Origin: Tritrichomonas foetus
Lineage: Eukaryota; Parabasalia; Tritrichomonadida; Tritrichomonadidae
Assembly: GCA_001839685.1 (NCBI GenBank)
Contig: MLAK01000646.1
Location: 1 to 26,163 of the forward strand
DNA length: 26,163 bases
Direction of reading: 5' to 3'
Of the stretch, positions 17,978-26,163 are shown piece by piece. The notes under the pieces were generated by a model. The model was given only the letters and a program-made list of their open reading frames with translations, ran no database searches and was not told where the DNA came from. A program made the position numbers and the translations under genes. Position 1 is the stretch's first letter; every line of letters starts with the position of its first letter.

Positions 17978-20023
17978 ATGTTTCGGCCCCTCGACTGTCG
18001 AGATTTAAAAAAAATCGGGAAGGGTTCATTCTGCGATGTCTATTTCGGGAAAATAGGGCCATCAGGAGTCAGCGCTGCAATAAAAAAAGAATCGAATTCC
18101 GCATCAGCCCCCCAGCTCGCGCACGAGGCCCTCGTTATGAAGACGATGAATGGAAGCATTGGGTTCCCGACTTTTTTGTTCTTCAACGAAAATCGAAACG
18201 AGAAGACTTTGGCAATGAATTTTTTGGGGAAGTCTTTGCAGGAACTTTTTGAAAAGTGCGGTAAAAAATTCTCTCTCAAAACTGTTTTAATGATTGCCGA
18301 CCAATTGTTGTGTCGAATCGAAATGCTCCATAATAAAGGATATGTTCACCGAGACATAAAGCCGGCCAATTTTCTGATTGGAAGACATGAAAAAGCAAAT
18401 GTGATTTACGTGATTGACTTTGGACTCTCATCAAATTATTTAATTGTTGAAAAAACTCGAGAATATAATCAACCAAAAAATAACTCAGAAACGCATCATG
18501 ATGCAAATGAAAACATTAATTTTTATCATAATATTAGCTCAGCTAATATTGTCCTCAATCAGAAGAACCAAATAAGTAACAATCAAATAAGTAACAATCA
18601 AATATGCAACAATCAAATATGCAACAACCAAATATGCAACAACCAAATAGGCAACAATCAAATAAGTAACAATCAAATAAGTAACAATCAAATAGGCAAC
18701 AACCAAATACGTAACAACCAAATAGGCAACAATCAAATAAGTAACAATCAAATATGCAACAACCAAATATGCAACAATCAAATAAGTAACAACCAAATAT
18801 GTAACAATCAAATAGGCAACAACCAACCGGTTAACTTTAATCAATCTGATGCAAATAACTATTTGGATAATGTGCAACAAAAAAATATGAAGAAAAAAGG
18901 CATCAGTCAAGTCAATTCAACTCAGCATTTTAATTATCACCTTTCTAATTCACCATCAAATTCGCAGCAAAGAAAATCAGCTCCAAATCATCACATACAC
19001 CCGACCTTCATTTGCAATATTGATGAAAAAGAAGAAATAAAAGGTTTAAAATTACGCACTCTTCAACATGAACAATCAGCAGACAATTTTACTAAAACAA
19101 ACTCCAATCCAAAATGTTTTCATATTCCAACTAATTATAATCTTAGTTATGAAACCATTCCTAAATACAAAATTCCAAAGAATGACAGCATTGATAAAAT
19201 ATCACATTATATTCATCCGACTACATTTAACGCGAATATAAACAATCAAAATTTATCAGATCATCTTACAGTCATAAGTGAAGAAGTTAATGGTGTTGAT
19301 GAAAATCCAAATCGAGTTAACAAAAATCATCACAGAACATCAAATACAGATAGGAATACTACTCACAGTAATGATTTGATCATTGATTCAATTGATTCTA
19401 TCAGTGATTCAGAAATCGAAATTTTTCTTCGACCAGTCAAAAAGACGCATATCCAAATAACTCATGATAATCCAGTCATTGGAACCACTCGATTTTCATC
19501 AATTAATTCATGTCTTGGCAATGAATTGTCTCGACGCGATGATTTGGAATCTCTGGCCTATCTTTTCATCTACTTTTTAAAGGGAAGTTTGCCATGGGAG
19601 AGAATCAAAGCCCGTGATATTTCAGATTTGCTGAATCAAGTCGTAAAGCTAAAACAAAATATGCCAATTGAAAATTTATGTGATGGTATTCCTGAAGAAT
19701 TTGGGATTTTCCTCCAAAAAGTTCGTAGTTTACAGTTCGATGAAAAACCAAATTATTCTGAATATCGAAACTTATTTAAACAATGCTTTATGAGGCTTGG
19801 GTTTGTATATGACTACAATTTTGATTGGTTGGATGAAAATAAACTGACAAAAGAGAAAAAAGGTGAAGATCATCTCGTGGAAGTCTTCATTCCGAACTGT
19901 CATGCACCTGTAATGATGAAAAAAAGTGCTGCTAACCAATTGTTTCTAATGCAGAAAGAAAGTCGAAGAAAGAAAATGGCAACAAGGTGTGGAGTGCCAT
20001 TTTGGAAGAAATCTTTCCTCTGA
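17978..20023 (+). CDS. Casein kinase 1-family Ser/Thr kinase with giant activation-loop insert
   Basis: Frame of 681 codons, ATG to TGA. The N lobe has the Gly loop IGKGSFCDVYFG (13-24), the ATP lysine AAIKKES (Lys36) and helix-C Glu50. The catalytic loop is HRDIKPANF (Asp126, Lys128, Asn131) and the metal site is DFG (147-149). Instead of the usual twenty or so residues, about 340 residues follow before the CK1-specific GTTRFSSINSCLG (from 502), then SRRDDLESLAYLFIYF and GSLPWERIKA, the CK1 hallmarks. The insert is Asn/Ser/Gln/His-rich and includes 17 tandem NQIxN pentapeptides. The basic C terminus ends at residue 681 after a 70-residue tail. All catalytic residues are kept, so it is probably active. 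Substrates and location are unknown. Conserved kinase parts are noticeably more GC-rich at the 5' end than the insert. Confidence 0.92.
   Translation: MFRPLDCRDLKKIGKGSFCDVYFGKIGPSGVSAAIKKESNSASAPQLAHEALVMKTMNGSIGFPTFLFFNENRNEKTLAMNFLGKSLQELFEKCGKKFSLKTVLMIADQLLCRIEMLHNKGYVHRDIKPANFLIGRHEKANVIYVIDFGLSSNYLIVEKTREYNQPKNNSETHHDANENINFYHNISSANIVLNQKNQISNNQISNNQICNNQICNNQICNNQIGNNQISNNQISNNQIGNNQIRNNQIGNNQISNNQICNNQICNNQISNNQICNNQIGNNQPVNFNQSDANNYLDNVQQKNMKKKGISQVNSTQHFNYHLSNSPSNSQQRKSAPNHHIHPTFICNIDEKEEIKGLKLRTLQHEQSADNFTKTNSNPKCFHIPTNYNLSYETIPKYKIPKNDSIDKISHYIHPTTFNANINNQNLSDHLTVISEEVNGVDENPNRVNKNHHRTSNTDRNTTHSNDLIIDSIDSISDSEIEIFLRPVKKTHIQITHDNPVIGTTRFSSINSCLGNELSRRDDLESLAYLFIYFLKGSLPWERIKARDISDLLNQVVKLKQNMPIENLCDGIPEEFGIFLQKVRSLQFDEKPNYSEYRNLFKQCFMRLGFVYDYNFDWLDENKLTKEKKGEDHLVEVFIPNCHAPVMMKKSAANQLFLMQKESRRKKMATRCGVPFWKKSFL
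18566..18820 (+). repeat. 15-bp tandem repeat, 17 copies, encoding NQIxN
   Basis: Seventeen head-to-tail copies of aa(c/t)caaata(a/t/g/c)g(t/c)aac-type units, each coding for Asn-Gln-Ile-x-Asn where x is Ser, Cys, Gly or Arg. An eighteenth partial unit reads NQPVN. The variable residue and the c/t third positions show mutation within the array, while the frame never breaks. Confidence 0.95.
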
Positions 20024-20126
20024 TGAATTATATGTTTTGACAATGCGTTTTTTATTTAATTATTAAATGTTTGTATGTTTTTATGAATTTGTTTTTGTTC
20101 TTTCTGTGATTTTCAAATATTTGTTA

Positions 20127-20137
20127 TAACTTTTTCA
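20127..20137 (+). promoter_or_regulatory. TAACTTTTTCA element in the spacer before the VPS9-like gene
   Basis: Exact plus-strand TAACTTTTTCA, 153 bases before the ATG at 20291 (a TGA lies directly before that ATG, in frame). The distance is longer than at other genes, so it may not be this gene's start site. The remainder of 20024-20290 is T-rich 3' flank with no gene. Confidence 0.3.
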
Positions 20138-20290
20138 TTGATCTGTTACAATTTAGCAGTATTCCTTAGATTTCGCAGATAGATTTGAAAGCTTTAACAA
20201 ATTTTCAGAAATTTGAAAAGAAAAAACACAGAATCTTTAACGAAATTTTGTGTATCATAATTTTAAAAACTTTATTATTGATTTCATTGA

Positions 20291-22984
20291 ATGACTCAAG
20301 AATTGGCAAATGAATGGTGGAATTCGGCAACAAAGTCGCTTAAAACAGAAAAACCAAATTCAACTGATGATTTTTCTGTTGAAAATATGATTTATATTTT
20401 TTCTGATCTTTCTCCAGTTTTACATTCCCATTTATCAATCACATACGAAAACTTTACATTCAGAGAGGAACTACGAAACATAATGTCAAAAATGACAGGT
20501 ATTTTTCCTTTTCCAGATCCTAAATTTAATTTTCCTTTATTTCTTTTATATTGCTATACATTTCGTGAGATCTTGAAACCAAAAACAATAAATGATGCAT
20601 TATATTATGCTACTAAAATGAACGACAGTTCCTCGTTTTTCTTAAATAAGTTTATTTTTTCCCTTTCCAATCCAACCCTTGTTATTACATCTTTTTATCG
20701 GATGAATGACTTGAAATATCCACAATGGATGACTTTTTTAAGCATACGTGGTAACATAGAAAAAATATTTGATCTATTTTTGCCATTTATAGCTACCCCA
20801 AAAACTGCAAATAGAAATTCAACTTTAAATAAAATGACAGTTTTATTGTCAAATTTTCTTGTAGATTTATTGATAACGCATAATCTAAACCATATAGTTC
20901 TACATACGACTCTTTTTCGATCATTATATCATTCAATTTTTAAAATTCTTGTCAATTGTTTAGGAAGCACGTGCTATAGTTATTTTCGCCTACTTCTGTT
21001 ATTAAATGAGAATGCTATACAAACTAATATTGATGAAAATCGTAAAATTGCTCTGGAATATTTCCTGAAAATTTGTTCTAAAAATTATACATGGAAATAT
21101 GAATTTATTAATTCGATGATTCTTAAGCTTGGAGATAATATTTTTAATACTCAATTAATAGCACAATCAGTAGCAAAGTCTAAAAATGTTGTATTCGAGC
21201 AAATCAAATGTCTCACTCAACTGTTGTTTGAAAAACAGAAAGAATGTGGAACAATAATAATTCCATTTCTATCAAAAATATTAATCCAAAATGTCATTTT
21301 CATGCAATTAGTCGCCAATATCCTAAAAAAATTTTTCCAAGAAAATGGAAATTTTCAGTCATGCATTGAATGGTTTGTAATTTATATTAGATATAGCTTT
21401 TTAACAATTCGACACTATATTGAATGTAATAAATATAAAAATAGGAGCATTGCTTTTTTATCTATAATAATGGCAGATAATTTTATTGAAGTTAAAGAAA
21501 TAATCAAAGAAATTCAGTTTAATGCCATGCTGATTCGACAAAATCAATTGAGTAAAAAATATATTGATATTTTATATCATTCTGCTGGATTTGATATTAG
21601 ACATGATGAAAACAAAGCTATCTACATAAAAGAATGGGAGAAAGATTACGATTCATTAAGAGTATTGGCACTACCTATGAAGTTTTTTCCTTTTCAAAAG
21701 CATGGTAATTTGCTTATTTCCATTAAAAATAATCAAATAATAGAACCAAAAGGATATGTTGATCCAAGGATAAATGGTATCAATATCAATATTGACAGTA
21801 ATTTCTTACAATTCTTTGTGTTTATGCATCAAATAGACTATGTAAATCAGCAAATTATTATTTTTCAACTTGAAGATCTAATTGATTCAGAAAATGAACT
21901 GTTAGTTGAATGCAGAAAGGTATGTGACACATTCATAAATGCAAACATTTCAATAACGAAAAATCGACAATACCTTCAAATTATGAATGTATATCGCAAA
22001 TTAATCAGTTCAGTTGAAGAGAAAATTTTTGCTTTTCAAAAAAAGCAAATTGATGAATATATCAAAGTGATCAAATACTTTATAGAAGTCATTCGAAATC
22101 ACAAGGAACTATCTGTTGATATTAAAAAGATGCAAAGCTATTTTGAAAAAGAGAGAATGAGCTCAGGACAGTATATATTATTGAGAAATAAGCGACTTAC
22201 TTTGTGGCATTTATCTAATAAACAATCAATGAATATGCTTAACAAAATAAACTCATATTTTGACATTCGTCTTTTTGATAGAAATAATCCAGAACCATCT
22301 TTCGATCGTTATTTTTTGCACTTTCAAAATTTAGATAAAATTGAAGTTTTGGCCGATTTATTATCAAATAATGATAGAAATAATGATTCACTAGACTTAT
22401 TTTTGGATATATTTTACCAAACTGTAAAAAGTATTGCTGATGAAGCTTCTGCTAGCCAAATATTTATTAATCATATTCAGAAATCTCTACTCAGAGCAGT
22501 GTTTAATTCTTTATATACTTTTGGTTCATATTTGAATTCTTATAATAATGAATCACTCAACTTTTGTAAATCATCTTCTATTATTGCACAAAATGAAGTA
22601 ATTGGAAATATTGGAATTCCAAATTTGAATGACGAATTTCAAAATATTATCATTGCAGATTATTTTTCACCAAATGAAAACCTCAATTTATTTAATCTAG
22701 TTTTTTATTCATCTCCTTTGGATATAATTACTCTTATTAATGACAATTTAAATAATGCATATGAATCCTTACATTTGACAAAGAAAAACACACATTTATA
22801 TGAAGAAAAAGTGTTATATGCAATGCTAATAGCAAAAACTCCATCAAATATTATGGGGATTAACAATTTTCTTGAGCAATGGAAATTCATGTTATTATCA
22901 AAAGAACAAATCGAAATAGAAGAACTCTTTATTAAAGTTGTAAATTCTACATTTAATATTCTCGAGTTAAAATACAAAACATAA
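20291..22984 (+). CDS. Large helical protein, possible VPS9-like C-terminal domain
   Basis: Frame of 897 codons, ATG to TAA, the TAA reading into taaata, like the stop-overlapping poly(A) signal of trichomonads. The protein is largely helical, Ile/Leu/Phe/Asn-rich, without signal peptide or membrane span. The last 270 residues suggest a VPS9 domain: LLRAVFNSLYTFGSYLN, then SPLDIITLINDNLNNAYESL, then YEEKVLYAMLIAKTPSNIM. The last segment lines up with the VPS9 core (D-D-xxPxxxYVLIKAxPxNL), with Glu-Glu in place of Asp-Asp and no Pro. VPS9 proteins load GTP on Rab5-type GTPases; T. vaginalis has a divergent family of them. The assignment is inference from pattern; loss of the catalytic Asp/Pro would argue for weak or no activity. 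A helical scaffold of unknown function is the alternative. Confidence 0.55.
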   Translation: MTQELANEWWNSATKSLKTEKPNSTDDFSVENMIYIFSDLSPVLHSHLSITYENFTFREELRNIMSKMTGIFPFPDPKFNFPLFLLYCYTFREILKPKTINDALYYATKMNDSSSFFLNKFIFSLSNPTLVITSFYRMNDLKYPQWMTFLSIRGNIEKIFDLFLPFIATPKTANRNSTLNKMTVLLSNFLVDLLITHNLNHIVLHTTLFRSLYHSIFKILVNCLGSTCYSYFRLLLLLNENAIQTNIDENRKIALEYFLKICSKNYTWKYEFINSMILKLGDNIFNTQLIAQSVAKSKNVVFEQIKCLTQLLFEKQKECGTIIIPFLSKILIQNVIFMQLVANILKKFFQENGNFQSCIEWFVIYIRYSFLTIRHYIECNKYKNRSIAFLSIIMADNFIEVKEIIKEIQFNAMLIRQNQLSKKYIDILYHSAGFDIRHDENKAIYIKEWEKDYDSLRVLALPMKFFPFQKHGNLLISIKNNQIIEPKGYVDPRINGININIDSNFLQFFVFMHQIDYVNQQIIIFQLEDLIDSENELLVECRKVCDTFINANISITKNRQYLQIMNVYRKLISSVEEKIFAFQKKQIDEYIKVIKYFIEVIRNHKELSVDIKKMQSYFEKERMSSGQYILLRNKRLTLWHLSNKQSMNMLNKINSYFDIRLFDRNNPEPSFDRYFLHFQNLDKIEVLADLLSNNDRNNDSLDLFLDIFYQTVKSIADEASASQIFINHIQKSLLRAVFNSLYTFGSYLNSYNNESLNFCKSSSIIAQNEVIGNIGIPNLNDEFQNIIIADYFSPNENLNLFNLVFYSSPLDIITLINDNLNNAYESLHLTKKNTHLYEEKVLYAMLIAKTPSNIMGINNFLEQWKFMLLSKEQIEIEELFIKVVNSTFNILELKYKT

Positions 22985-23137
22985 ATACATTTCTATTTTA
23001 TTGAATATTAATCAGAATTCAAGACAAGGTTGCATATTTTTTTTTTTTTTGAATCAGAACTCTTTTTTCTTGGATAAGGAATCAAATAATTGACCTATTA
23101 ATGATATATTTTTTGTTATTTTATTTTTTTCATTCAT

Positions 23138-24277
23138 CTAGCGCTCTACATATTTATATAGTGAGCAAGTTTTATCCGTTTTATTCGAACTGAAATCGAA
23201 AAAGGACAAATTTCCATTTAGCTGTTTCATAATAACATCATAAATTTCTCCAATATAAGGTATATTTTCTTGTTCTTTCTGTTCTATGACCCAACCAATC
23301 AATGGTTTCAAATTAAATGTTTTTGTATCTTGCTCCATTCCAAAAAATCCAGAATACATTTTCAATTTTATTTCATATTTTGTTCCATTAGGCATTACAA
23401 TGATCATTTTCAGCGGAACTTTCTGATATGCTGGAAAGTCAGAACCAAAACATATTACATCTAATTGATGACGAGGTTTTTTTTGTTTACTATAGGGGAA
23501 AAAATTACAAATCCAACCATCAATTAAATTAGGATCATAAAATTGTAGAGCTCTCTTATAGCGAATCATTCGAAGCCAAAAAGATTTATTAACATCTCCT
23601 TTTTTTGTTTTTATGATTTCTTGAATAATTGGATCGATTTTCTCAATCCACCATTCAAGGTTATATTTTTTTAATGCTTGGAGTTTAATTTGAATTTTGA
23701 TCCAATCATCAACAGTTCCTTCAATTGTGACTGAAGGTATTCCACATCCATAAAAAAAGAAAGAATATTGGAAATAATGGCGCATAGATGCCATGATACA
23801 AATTTGCCCAGCAATTCGTGTTGTTGTAGTAGTAGTAGTAAAGTCTGGAGTTAAAGTATCTAGTAATTCTTTCCCTGTATGTTTTTCAATTTGTGAAATA
23901 TATTTTGGTACTATTCTTTCCCATTCTTTTTTATCAAATGGATCAAAATGATCTCTTTCTGTAATCATTATTTCTTTTTTTGATTCAAAATCAACGAACA
24001 TTGGTCTTAATTCTTCCTTATTTTTATCAACATGAGTGACAAAGGCTAGAACAATTAACATCCAAATTATATCAGGACTAATTGTGATAGGACGATGCTC
24101 CATGTATGCTTGTAAAAAGCCATAAAGAACAGGATTCCTTTCAATTAATACTAGATTTTCTTTTCCAACGAATGAACCACAAAATCCATATCCCAAAAGA
24201 TCATAACTATCAATCGTTTCCAAGGCTTCTTTTGGTGGAGTAAGCTCTTCAAGCTCAATAACCAAAGAACTATTCAT
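23138..24277 (-). CDS. DUF4419 domain protein
   Basis: Frame of 379 codons, ATG to TAG, covering nearly the full DUF4419 domain. Family-typical motifs in order: HRPITISPDIIWMLI (61-75), the acidic EELRPMFV (88-95), PDFTTTT (144-150; normally FSTTT), ImMAs-like ICIMASMRHYFQYSF (159-173), CGIPSVTIEG (178-187) followed by DDWIKI (190-195), FWLRMI, and IDGWICNFFPYS near residue 260. The family is scattered through fungi, amoebae and other protists; its biochemical role is not known to me. No signal peptide or membrane segment is seen. The Thr run is coded by a short (ACT)n microsatellite at about 23830. It is convergent with the VPS9-like gene; the 153-base spacer between them contains a T tract near 23038. 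Confidence 0.85.
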   Translation of the reverse strand: MNSSLVIELEELTPPKEALETIDSYDLLGYGFCGSFVGKENLVLIERNPVLYGFLQAYMEHRPITISPDIIWMLIVLAFVTHVDKNKEELRPMFVDFESKKEIMITERDHFDPFDKKEWERIVPKYISQIEKHTGKELLDTLTPDFTTTTTTTRIAGQICIMASMRHYFQYSFFFYGCGIPSVTIEGTVDDWIKIQIKLQALKKYNLEWWIEKIDPIIQEIIKTKKGDVNKSFWLRMIRYKRALQFYDPNLIDGWICNFFPYSKQKKPRHQLDVICFGSDFPAYQKVPLKMIIVMPNGTKYEIKLKMYSGFFGMEQDTKTFNLKPLIGWVIEQKEQENIPYIGEIYDVIMKQLNGNLSFFDFSSNKTDKTCSLYKYVER

Positions 24278-25445
24278 TGAAATAAAATGAAATGATGTGA
24301 ATTCTATTGGTGAAGTGAAATATTCCCAAAATATGTCGGAGAGTCATTTTTAGTAGGAATAATTTTTCTATTTATTTCTGGCTAGTCATCGATTTTCTGA
24401 AGTAATGACAAATAACAAAACCATATTCAATTTTCTTTAGTTTAAAATCATTTCATTTTTTGAAATTATTTTTTCATTGTAAGTTTGGCTTACAGATAGG
24501 AAATAACAAACACATAGTCTCAATCAAATCACCAACATGAATTTCACTCAATTTTAATAGAAGATGATTTAATTATATCATCCAACTCGAATTCAAAAAA
24601 GTTGCCAATATTATTTTGGATAATTTAGATCTCTATACGTAGGTGAATATATATAGTCAATATTCTTTTCAGAAAAGGGATTATTTTTCCAAAAAAAAAC
24701 GTTTTTTATTTGGCAGATTCGAAATAACAAAAATTACATACCATATTTATGAAATTGAATCAAATAATTGGTATCAAAAATGAAATGAAACGAATATGGC
24801 CACATTTTCATATTTTAAAAAAATATCAATTTTGAAACTGTAGGTGTGTTTTTTCAGGCAGATAAAAGAAGAATATATAAAATTTTTTCCTTTCAAGCAT
24901 TTACTATGAGACTCCATCGTATGTATCGTTTCGATACATATTTGACCTATTTATATTCAATTGAATATAGATCTCATGATAAAATTCATATCATTATCAA
25001 TTTATTGAGTTGAATTTGAATGCTAATCTCTATTTTTCTGAAAATTCTCAAAAATTAAGAGAAATCAGATGTATACAAACTAACTAGCTCTAGATGTAGA
25101 AGACCATTGAGAGATCTAAATGAATAATTGTTGATATTATTGTCATCTAAAAATTATTTAATTGTAATCCTATTAATAATATATAAATATTATAATTTAA
25201 AAATCAAGATACAGAGAAAACCAAATCCAAAAAAAAAATTGTGAGAAAAAAATAAACCCAACAGAAATTTCTGAGAATTATTGAGATAAAAAGTGATTTT
25301 ATAGCATTAATATCTTGATTATTTCTTATCATAAATCGTGCTTTTTATTATCATATGACCCTCCATCGAAAATTATAATGTTTTCCAAAATACAAAAATG
25401 AAGTATAAAAAAAATATTAATAATTTTGATATAAATAAAAAAAAT
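24278..25445. other. Spacer without intact gene
   Basis: AT-rich sequence with only short frames. It holds a 9-bp-arm hairpin at 24920-24940 and an 18-bp palindrome at 24952-24969. A few codon-like stretches occur on the plus strand, for example NANLYFSENSQKLREIRC near 25020-25075 and a 29-codon frame from an ATG near 24751, but they do not join into a recognisable protein. Confidence 0.45.
24920..24969. repeat. Hairpin and palindrome pair
   Basis: TATGTATCG and CGATACATA (24920-24928 and 24932-24940) form perfect 9-bp inverted arms around TTT. Twelve bases on, TATATTCAATTGAATATA (24952-24969) is an 18-bp perfect palindrome. No gene start is adjacent. Confidence 0.85.
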
Positions 25446-25720
25446 TTAGGCATCAATGAGAAGATTACGAATGTTTTGCCATCTAAATGGCGAGTCATCA
25501 GAAAATTCACTTGGCATCGAGTCTGGAAAAAAACATATTGGATTCCATTTTTCTTGATTTGGTCTTTCAATCGTTGTATCTGTATCCCTGCTTGAGAATG
25601 TGCTGTTGAGGACTGCCAGTCTATTTTCTTCATATACTAAAATTTTATGACAGAAAAGATTTCAATACATTCATATTTGTCAAATGGAAATTGAATTAAT
25701 TCAACATCACTGAGTTAAAA
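25446..25720 (-). pseudogene. Frameshifted gene fragment, family unknown
   Basis: A minus-strand run of about 70 sense codons ends in TAA at 25446 and includes EENRLAVLNSTFSSRDTD, NPICFFPDSMPSEFSDD and RWQNIRNLL; its codon pattern looks strongly coding. It has no ATG start. Just upstream another frame carries VELIQFPFDKYECIEIFSVI (to about 25710), as if one frameshift near 25640 separates them. More doubtful pieces continue to about 26080, for example SFQSIVKSIFYSYEPYLF. The overlapping ATG frames of 65 and 86 codons here look like shadows of this relic. I do not recognise the family. Confidence 0.4.
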
Positions 25721-26163
25721 CTATCAAAATTTTCGCGATTTTTAATTAAAAATCGATAGAAGAAGTGTAAATAGAATTATGGGAAGCAGTATTATAATCT
25801 TTGTGATTCTTGGAAAAAAAGCTTCTCACAATTTTTTTTTAGGCTTTCTCCAAAATCGCTCTTTTTTCGGTTTAATTGTTGCAAAATTTCAAAACTATGA
25901 ATAAATATGGCTCATAACTATAAAAAATAGATTTAACAATTGACTGAAAGCTGTTCACCCGAAAACTGAAACAATAGCTTCTTCAGAATCATTTTCGAAA
26001 TATTTTTGAATTCGGCCATTTGCGAAGTTTGCGATAAGGGAAATTTTCGTCATTCTTTTAGCTATTTGGGTTTTGATTTTTGACTGATGGTATTAAGTAA
26101 TACTGATGATAAGGATCATTTTAGTGATTTCGTACGTTAAGACTATTTGGTTTGTATACATCT
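25721..26163. other. Right-edge spacer with possible debris
   Basis: AT-rich, with stops in all frames. Minus-strand codon-like pieces near 25900-26080 may belong to the fragment at 25446-25720 but are too broken to assign. A gene could begin beyond the window edge. Confidence 0.35.

Noticed and set aside
17978..18280. Horizontal transfer of the CK1 gene because its 5' end is GC-richer
   Set aside because: The 5' parts of the two TBC genes show the same trend; conserved domains simply carry more GC than Asn-rich linkers.
18539..18910. 123-codon antisense frame rich in Val-Thr-Tyr-Leu repeats
   Set aside because: It is the mirror of the NQIxN repeat array in the CK1 gene; its openness follows from the repeat period.
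25373..25633. Overlapping 86-codon (-) and 65-codon (+) frames as small genes
   Set aside because: A third frame on the minus strand in the same place looks far more coding-like and accounts for their openness.

Overview
The window is AT-rich nuclear DNA from a protist, most likely a trichomonad (Parabasalia), with Tritrichomonas as my best guess. The reasons are long uninterrupted reading frames with no convincing introns; short AT-rich spacers; asparagine-rich repeats inside proteins; a surface protein with Pmp-like GG[AI] / FxxN repeats and an NPxY cytoplasmic tail; a DUF4419 protein; and a Rab/vesicle-traffic and CK1 gene mix typical of large trichomonad families. No rRNA, tRNA, CRISPR array or intact transposon was seen. 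The organism assignment is inference from style and families, not from a marker gene.

Layout, left to right: (1) 309-4952 (-), a 1547-residue helical-repeat protein that ends where a PH-BEACH-like fold would be, without a BEACH domain. (2) 5440-7110 (-), a type I surface protein with a Pmp-like ectodomain, a Ser/Thr-rich stalk, one membrane segment and an NPEY tail. (3) 7590-8744 (-), a TBC1D22/Gyp1-type Rab GAP. (4) 9025-10263 (+), a polytopic GT-C-like glycosyltransferase, divergent from (3). (5) 10438-14223 (-), a 1261-residue coiled-coil protein, convergent with (4). (6) 14342 to about 15130 (-), a badly broken serpin pseudogene in the spacer before (7). (7) 15164-16294 (-), a second Rab GAP, TBC1D13-like. 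(8) A 1.7-kb spacer, 16295-17977, with a possible decayed reading frame. (9) 17978-20023 (+), a casein kinase 1 whose activation segment carries an insert of about 340 residues, including 17 tandem copies of a 15-bp NQIxN repeat. (10) 20291-22984 (+), a large helical protein with a possible C-terminal VPS9-like domain. (11) 23138-24277 (-), a DUF4419 protein. (12) 24278-26163, a spacer without an intact gene but with coding-like debris, clearest at 25446-25665 (-).

How they fit together: three, perhaps four, products point to membrane traffic (two TBC GAPs that switch Rabs off, a possible VPS9 Rab5-type activator, a BEACH-related scaffold), and one surface protein carries an endocytic sorting motif. 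They do not form an operon; strands are mixed and each gene appears to have its own promoter. A recurring (T/C)AACTTTTTCA element lies 5' of several of the genes and may be a local core-promoter signal.

In two genes (3 and 4) the longest open frame begins at a TTG; I moved the starts to the first in-frame ATG. The most solid new observations are the serpin pseudogene, the CK1 activation-loop expansion, the recurrent promoter-like element and the apparent loss of BEACH from a BEACH-like protein.
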